Origin: an uncultured Planctomycetaceae bacterium | GTDB taxonomy: Bacteria; Planctomycetota; Planctomycetia; Pirellulales; UBA1268 | Length of the DNA stretch: 5,168 bases | NCBI GenBank assembly: GCA_903949225.1 | Contig: CAJAYZ010000705.1 | Span: 1 to 5,168 of the forward strand | Reading direction: 5' to 3' | Part shown: one piece after another, positions 1 through 5,168 of the stretch | Layout: the number at the start of each line of letters is the position of its first letter | Numbering within the stretch: the first letter of the stretch is position 1 | Notes under the pieces: model-generated | Told to the model about the DNA's origin: nothing | Seen by the model: only the letters and a program-made list of their open reading frames with translations | The model's database searches: none | Translations under genes and position numbers: made by a program

Positions 1-1259
<1,259 letters not shown>

Positions 1260-1274
1260 GGGCTTCATCCCCAG

Positions 1275-4199
1275 TCAGTCGAGGTAGGCGAATTCGTTCG
1301 TATTAAGGAGCATGAGACAGAAGAGCTCGAGGGCGCGGCCCGGGCCGACGCCGTCGGTATCTTCGAGGGTGTCGATGAGCGCCACGCCGCGGGCCACCTC
1401 GTCGTCACTGGCATCCCGGACGAGCGTCACCTGATACGCCCGGCGGATCTCGGCAGCGACCTCGCTGGCATCGCGGCCCCCAGCCTCGCGCTTCACCCGC
1501 GCGGCCAACACCTTCGCCTGCTTCTGGAGGAACTCCCCGTTCATCATCCCCAGGGCCTGCGTCGGCTGCGTCGTCACGAAGCGTACCGGACAAGCGGAAT
1601 CGGTGTCGGCCATGTCGAAGTCGGCGAGGATCGGCGTGAGGAGCGATCGCTTCACCTTGATATAGACAGAGCGCCGCGCCTGCTCTTCCTCCGACACCTT
1701 CCCCCAGCCGCTCCCCGGCTGCGACTGGCCCGCGAGGATCTCTTTGGGGATGTCGACCGTCACGCCGGGGCCTTCCATCTTGGGATTGAAGGCGCCGCTT
1801 GCGACATGAATCGAATCGCGGATCTCCTCGGCCGTGAGCCGCCGCATGTCGAACCGCCAGAAGGCGTCGTTGAGCGGATCAACAGCGAGGGCTTCGGAAT
1901 TGGCAGCAGAACTCGCCCGGTAGGCGCGCGAGAGCATGATCGTGCGGTGGAGCGACTTCAGCCGCCAGCCGCCGTCGACGAGCTCGGCGGCAAGCCAATC
2001 GAGGAGCTCCGGGTGGGTCGGCGGATCCCCTATGAGGCCGAAGTTGCTCGCCGAGCGGACGATGCCGCGGCCGAAGTGATACTGCCACACCCGGTTGGCA
2101 AGGACCCGCGCCGTGAGCGGATTGGAGGGGGAGGTGATCCACTTTGCCAGCGCCGTCCGCCGGCCACTGCTCTTCGCATCGGCCGCCGGAGCGGGGATCT
2201 CGGGGGCAGGGGCGCGGAGGATCGTCGGGAACGCAGGGCCGACCTTGTTCTCGGGCTTCGTCTCGGCGTGCGGATTGCCCCGGTAAAGGACGAACGTCTC
2301 GGGGGGACTGGACCCGTGCTCGGAGACGACCAGGGCCTTCTCCACCGGCACCTGCTCGCGCTTGAGGGCCTCGAGGGTCGCGGTCGCCTTCTCCCAGGCC
2401 TGAAAGCCCTCGGCACCGAGGATCGCCGACCCCTCCGCCTTGATCGTGGCAGCGAGTTCGGCCGCGGCCTTCCGCCCGCGCGGCCTGGGAAGCGTGGAGA
2501 GCGGCCTCGACTCGCCGCCGACGGGTCGCCAGGAGAGGGAGAGCCCTTTGTCTCCCACCGGCCCCTGGAAGTAGTCGACGCGGAAGGGGACGCGGCCGGC
2601 CTCGAGCTTCACCGTCGCCGTCCGTGCATTCCCCACACCGTGGATGCCGTCGTATTCGAGGATGGTGCTTCCCCCGAGGGTGAGCCGCGAGCCGTCGTCG
2701 GAGTCGAGGGTGAAGGTGTACTCACCGGCGGCGGGCACCTTGAGAACACCGGTAAAGACGTAGCCGAAGGCGTGCGGCCGCAGGGACGGCGCCACACCGA
2801 TGTCGAGGAGATTCCCCGCCACGTCCCCCTCTTCTTCCGCCTTGAGCTGATCGAAGTCGGGGAGCTTCTCCCAGCTGTCGCGGTAGAAGCGGAAGTGAAG
2901 GTCGTCGAGGTCGCTGGCCGCCACGCCGTCGGCGGAGCGCTTCTCATACCCCTCGCGGAAGCGGTTCTCGAGCGCTGTTACCTCGGCCTGAGCGGCGTCG
3001 CGACGCTTCGCGAGATCGGCCACGGCCGAGTCGTAGGCGGCCTTGGCCGCGGCATCGGCGAACAGCGGCCGCTCGATTTGATCGCCGCCATTGCCCATCG
3101 GCGTGACATTCATGAAGAACGACAGCAGGCTGTAGTAGTCCTTCTGCGGTATCGGGTCGATCTTGTGATCGTGGCAGCGGGCGCAGTTGACGGTCAGCCC
3201 GAGGAACGTCTGGCCGGTGGTGGCGACGAGATCGTCGAGCCAGTCGTAGCGCGCCTGGAGCCGGTCGGCCGGCTCGTCGTCCCAGAGCCCGAGCCGGTGG
3301 TAGCCGGTGGCGACAAAATCGTCGGGGGAAGGATTGGGGATCTCGTCGCCGGCGAGCTGCTGGAGCGTGAAGCGATCGAACGGCGTGTCGACATTGAAGG
3401 ACCGGATGACGTAATCGCGGTAGCGCCAGGCATGGGGCTTGTCACCGTCGCGCTCGAAGGAGTTCGTCTCGGCATAGCGCACCAGATCGAGCCAGTGCCG
3501 CCCCCACTTCTCACCGTAGTGCGGCGAAGCGAGGAGCCGATCGACAGCGCGCTCCCACGCCCCCGGTGCCTCGTCGGCGAGAAAGGCGTTCATGTCGGCC
3601 TCGCTCGGCGGCAGGCCGGTGAGGTCGTAGGTCGCGCGCCGCAGCAGTGTCTGCCTGTCGGCGAGCGCCGGAGCAGTGAGCCCCTTCTTGGCGAGCCCCT
3701 CGAGTACGAACGCGTCGATCGGCGTCGGCGCGACGCCGTCGTTGGGGACGGCCGCCGGATCAATTGCCGGCACCGGCGGCCGGCCCGGCGCGCGGAAGGC
3801 CCAGTGTTCCTTCCATTCGGCCCCCGCGGCGATCCAATCACGCAGCGACGCCACCTGGGCCGGGGTGAGCCGCGGACCTTCGGGGGGCATTTGCAGGTCG
3901 GGGTCGGTGGAGACGATCCGCTCGAGGATCAGGCTCGTCTCTCTCTGTCCCGGAACGATCGCCCGGCCCCCGGAGGGAAGCTCACTGGTTGCCCCGTCGG
4001 CGGAGTCGAGGCGGAGGCCCCCTTCCTGCGTGTCGGGGCCGTGGCAGGAGAGGCAGCGGCGGGCGAGGAGCGGCTGGATGTCGCGGGAAAAGTCGATGGG
4101 GTCAGCGGCGGCGGACTGTTCTGCCGCGATGGCACACAGCAACGCACCGACCACAACGGCAGCCAGGGCCCACGGATGTCGAAAAGGGTGAATCGTCAC
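1275..4199 (-). CDS. PSCyt1-DUF1549-PA14-DUF1553 cytochrome-type secreted protein
   Basis: A large planctomycete-type exported protein, 974 residues from the chosen GTG start. Residues 1-32 form a signal peptide (hydrophobic core 11-26, AAA before D33). The PSCyt1 cytochrome c-like domain (about 35-130) has the heme motif CLSCH (49-53) and a probable distal ligand M104 in LQMPPEG. DUF1549 (about 160-365) contains a second CxxCH, CARCH (339-343), followed by DHK. A charged Ala/Glu-rich stretch with coiled-coil character precedes a PA14 domain (about 435-557; FRFY, YTFTLDSDDGS, LSLSW), a beta-sandwich often linked to carbohydrate binding. DUF1553 (about 680-955) starts at GRRTALAKW and includes NPLTARVLANRVW and TTQPTQALGMMN. 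These proteins are regularly encoded next to DUF1501 genes, as here. A role in periplasmic electron transfer or polymer breakdown is inference. The start is uncertain: ATG at 4229, with its own GGAGGG, would add ten residues; I prefer GTG because of its eight-base ribosome binding site and the shorter signal peptide. Confidence 0.95.
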   Translation of the reverse strand: MTIHPFRHPWALAAVVVGALLCAIAAEQSAAADPIDFSRDIQPLLARRCLSCHGPDTQEGGLRLDSADGATSELPSGGRAIVPGQRETSLILERIVSTDPDLQMPPEGPRLTPAQVASLRDWIAAGAEWKEHWAFRAPGRPPVPAIDPAAVPNDGVAPTPIDAFVLEGLAKKGLTAPALADRQTLLRRATYDLTGLPPSEADMNAFLADEAPGAWERAVDRLLASPHYGEKWGRHWLDLVRYAETNSFERDGDKPHAWRYRDYVIRSFNVDTPFDRFTLQQLAGDEIPNPSPDDFVATGYHRLGLWDDEPADRLQARYDWLDDLVATTGQTFLGLTVNCARCHDHKIDPIPQKDYYSLLSFFMNVTPMGNGGDQIERPLFADAAAKAAYDSAVADLAKRRDAAQAEVTALENRFREGYEKRSADGVAASDLDDLHFRFYRDSWEKLPDFDQLKAEEEGDVAGNLLDIGVAPSLRPHAFGYVFTGVLKVPAAGEYTFTLDSDDGSRLTLGGSTILEYDGIHGVGNARTATVKLEAGRVPFRVDYFQGPVGDKGLSLSWRPVGGESRPLSTLPRPRGRKAAAELAATIKAEGSAILGAEGFQAWEKATATLEALKREQVPVEKALVVSEHGSSPPETFVLYRGNPHAETKPENKVGPAFPTILRAPAPEIPAPAADAKSSGRRTALAKWITSPSNPLTARVLANRVWQYHFGRGIVRSASNFGLIGDPPTHPELLDWLAAELVDGGWRLKSLHRTIMLSRAYRASSAANSEALAVDPLNDAFWRFDMRRLTAEEIRDSIHVASGAFNPKMEGPGVTVDIPKEILAGQSQPGSGWGKVSEEEQARRSVYIKVKRSLLTPILADFDMADTDSACPVRFVTTQPTQALGMMNGEFLQKQAKVLAARVKREAGGRDASEVAAEIRRAYQVTLVRDASDDEVARGVALIDTLEDTDGVGPGRALELFCLMLLNTNEFAYLD

Positions 4200-4201
4200 G
4201 G

Positions 4202-4209
4202 CACCTCCT
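4202..4209 (-). promoter_or_regulatory. Shine-Dalgarno site for the GTG start of the PSCyt1/DUF1553 gene
   Basis: On the minus strand this reads AGGAGGTG, an eight-base perfect complement to the usual 3' tail of 16S rRNA. The AGGAGG core lies four bases before the GTG at 4199, a slightly tight spacing. Together with the signal peptide that begins at this GTG, it is the main reason for choosing this start over two upstream ATGs in the same frame (4229 and 4313). Confidence 0.7.
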
Positions 4210-4210
4210 G

Positions 4211-4220
4211 CCAAGCTTGG
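4211..4220. repeat. 10-base perfect palindrome upstream of the operon
   Basis: CCAAGCTTGG reads identically on both strands. It lies one base upstream of the Shine-Dalgarno site of the minus-strand operon, between it and the TAGAAT hexamer. It could be a binding site for a dimeric regulator, or it may be chance: a ten-base palindrome is not rare, and in the longer-start reading it is part of the coding sequence (it spans parts of the VPSLA residues). Confidence 0.4.
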
Positions 4221-4226
4221 AACAAC

Positions 4227-4240
4227 CATTCTACCCTCCA
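4227..4240 (-). promoter_or_regulatory. Alternative start with RBS, or a -10-like hexamer
   Basis: On the minus strand GGAGGG (4239-4234) is followed four bases later by an in-frame ATG (4229-4227), a credible alternative start for the cytochrome-type gene. The same bases contain TAGAAT (4233-4228), one mismatch from the -10 consensus, but I find no matching -35 hexamer about 17 bases upstream. Both readings cannot hold for the same transcript: if transcription starts just after TAGAAT, the GTG at 4199 must be the start codon, with a leader of roughly 20 bases. Confidence 0.35.
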
Positions 4241-4338
4241 CCCCCGCTTCGGGCGTGGCCGGTTTTCGCCGCCGTGAGCCGCGAATCCACTGCCCCGTTC
4301 CGCCAGCTTGCACCGGTCCTGCTTTCCCTTTTTGCCTG

Positions 4339-4368
4339 GCGATCCCCGAGGCGCCTTGGCGAGATCGC
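4339..4368. repeat. Imperfect inverted repeat forming a 30-base hairpin
   Basis: GCGATC (4339-4344) pairs with GATCGC (4363-4368). Inside it, CCGAG (4346-4350) pairs with CTTGG (4355-4359) with one G-T wobble, leaving a GCGC loop. A small asymmetric internal loop separates the two stems. A T-run precedes the hairpin on the plus strand, and the corresponding A-run follows it on the minus strand, so neither strand has the trailing T-run of an intrinsic terminator. The role is unknown. Confidence 0.45.
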
Positions 4369-4439
4369 GATCGGAGCCCACATCGTCAAAGGCCCGGAGA
4401 GCTACCCCGGACGCGGTCGCCGCCTTGATGGTTTGAGTC

Positions 4440-4461
4440 CTCAACGACTCGTTTCGTTGAG
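4440..4461. repeat. 8-base inverted repeat with 6-base loop
   Basis: CTCAACGA (4440-4447) and TCGTTGAG (4454-4461) are perfect reverse complements around the loop CTCGTT. A second pair, GAGTC (4435-4439) with GACTC (4446-4450), shares bases with the first, so the two stems exclude each other. No T-run follows on either strand, so a simple terminator is unlikely. It may be a binding site or part of a structured RNA, or chance. Confidence 0.45.
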
Positions 4462-4711
4462 CGTCCAAGGCTCGCCTCGGCGTCGACTCCCAGCACGACC
4501 CGTCACTCCATCCGTTGACCACACCGGCCAACGCATTCGAACTGCCGGCGCCACCCCACGAAAGCCCTTCCACGCAGATCCATTTCGCCGATTTCCCCAA
4601 TGGATTTCGCCGCAGACATCGCGTGCCCGCCAACGGCCTGCGAGTGTCGGGCAGCCGACCGATCGCGGTTTCTGCGATGCCCCGCCTTGCGGTGCTGGCA
4701 GTCGCGGCCGC

Positions 4712-5168
4712 CTGCCGACCTTCAGTTTTAGATCGTCGCACGACATCACTCCGGGGGCATGGCAAACGTTCGTCGCGGTCGTCGGTGGCACCGGGAACAC
4801 CGGTTATCTCGCCGGTATCGAGACGACCGACCGCCACTACAACCACTTCGGCAATTCATCATCGAAGGACTTCTTCTCCTCTGTGACGCCCCCCTCAAAT
4901 GCGTTCTGGGCGGGAAAGGGTTTTTATGCGCAGGAGACCGGGGCGATCCACTTCAACGGGCAGATCCAGAACCTGCGGATCTTCGACCAGCCGCTCACCT
5001 CCCAGCAGGTAGCCGAGCTCTACGCGATCCCCGAAATCGATCCGACGCACCTCGGTGGGATCTTGTCGCTGGTGTTCGGGACGCTTACCATCGTCGAGCG
5101 TCGCTCCAGGCCGAGCCGCGGGTCCGTTTCCGGCTGCCGGCGCGATTCGGAATGGCGATCGATGATCC
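4712..5168 (+). pseudogene. C-terminal part of a LamG-like secreted protein with PEP-CTERM anchor; start not found, runs off window
   Basis: In this plus-strand frame the translation resembles the second half of a LamG/concanavalin A-like lectin domain: LPTFSF and GAWQTFVAVVGG early, then GQIQNLRIFDQPLTSQQV and AELYA, the usual closing strand and helix of such domains (about 4949-5029). A planctomycete PEP-CTERM-type sorting signal follows directly. Such proteins are normally exported and then processed by an exosortase; ligand and role are unknown. No ATG, signal peptide or first half of the domain is seen upstream in this frame, although the frame stays open far upstream, which is uninformative at this GC content. 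The left limit given is only where similarity starts. The frame also continues at least 20 codons beyond the VERR end of the anchor without a stop. A 5'-truncated or rearranged gene is my preferred reading; a frameshifted or unusual intact gene is possible. Confidence 0.55.
5030..5104 (+). other. Planctomycete-type PEP-CTERM sorting signal (coding segment)
   Basis: These bases encode the motif PEIDP, then a glycine- and hydrophobic-rich membrane span (HLGGILSLVFGTLTIV), then ERR. This three-part pattern (motif, transmembrane segment, arginine cluster) is that of PEP-CTERM signals recognised by exosortases, and the PEIDP...ERR form is one I associate with planctomycetes. It normally ends the protein within a few residues of the arginines, which is not the case here. 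Confidence 0.7.

Larger units (their letters stand above)
4241..4705. other. Intergenic stretch without a supportable gene
   Basis: About 460 bases separate the minus-strand operon from the recognisable LamG-like segment. Several frames on both strands stay open here, including a minus-strand frame of 216 codons (4196-4846) and a plus-strand frame from 4515. None shows a recognisable domain, signal peptide or ribosome binding site, and stop-free frames are expected in DNA this GC-rich. The stretch contains two hairpin-forming segments (4339-4368 and 4440-4461) listed separately. A promoter for either flanking gene is likely to lie here, but I see no clear -35/-10 pair. The high arginine, proline and serine content of all the translations fits non-coding sequence. 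Confidence 0.6.

Noticed and set aside
4339..4368. Intrinsic terminator
   Set aside because: The hairpin is followed by an A-run on the minus strand and by no T-run on the plus strand, so neither orientation matches an intrinsic terminator.
4400..4461. Possible tRNA (a T-loop-like GGTTTGAGTCC at about 4430-4440)
   Set aside because: The flanking bases do not form a T-stem, and no anticodon or acceptor stem can be laid out around it.
4600..4731. A short plus-strand frame starting at ATG 4600, considered as a displaced N-terminus for the LamG-like protein
   Set aside because: The product is Cys- and Arg-rich without a hydrophobic signal segment or LamG-like strands, and it stops at a TAG before joining the LamG frame.
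4196..4846. A minus-strand frame of 216 codons overlapping the upstream region of the operon and the LamG segment
   Set aside because: No domain, no signal peptide and no binding site. Its N-terminal part is antisense to the LamG-like segment, and the GC content makes long open frames common.
4515..4886. A plus-strand frame of 123 codons beginning with ATG
   Set aside because: It overlaps the LamG-like frame in another phase; its product is a low-complexity Arg/Ser/Thr/Pro string with no recognisable features.

Overview
The window looks like chromosomal DNA from a planctomycete. It is strongly GC-rich, and it carries two families that are hallmarks of that phylum and usually occur as neighbours: a PSCyt1-DUF1549-DUF1553 cytochrome-type protein and a DUF1501 protein. 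A third, partial reading frame ends in the planctomycete version of a PEP-CTERM sorting signal. Species, genus and plasmid or chromosome status cannot be decided from the sequence. Layout: on the minus strand a two-gene unit fills about 80% of the window. It is read from about 4199 down to the left edge. The first gene (1275-4199) encodes a secreted protein of about 974 residues with an N-terminal cytochrome c-like PSCyt1 domain, a DUF1549 domain holding a second CxxCH motif, an inserted PA14 domain and a C-terminal DUF1553 domain. The second gene starts 15 bases after the first one stops, in the same frame. It encodes a Tat-type exported DUF1501 protein of the alkaline phosphatase/sulfatase-like fold, and its last few dozen residues lie beyond the left edge. 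The close spacing, shared strand and shared export suggest one transcript and a joint envelope or periplasmic role, but the biochemical function of this pair is not established. From about 4200 to 4700 there is no gene I can support. This stretch holds the ribosome binding site of the operon, a competing upstream start with its own binding site, a 10-base palindrome and two hairpin-forming segments. From about 4712 to the right edge, on the plus strand, one frame reads as the C-terminal half of a LamG/concanavalin A-like domain followed by a PEP-CTERM-type anchor. No convincing start, signal peptide or first half of the domain can be found upstream, and the frame runs past the expected end of the anchor without a stop. 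It is therefore either a decayed or rearranged gene or one whose true limits I cannot see. Nothing here amounts to a clearly new system. The points most worth a second look are the headless LamG/PEP-CTERM segment, the structured intergenic block beside it, and the PA14 insertion in the cytochrome protein.
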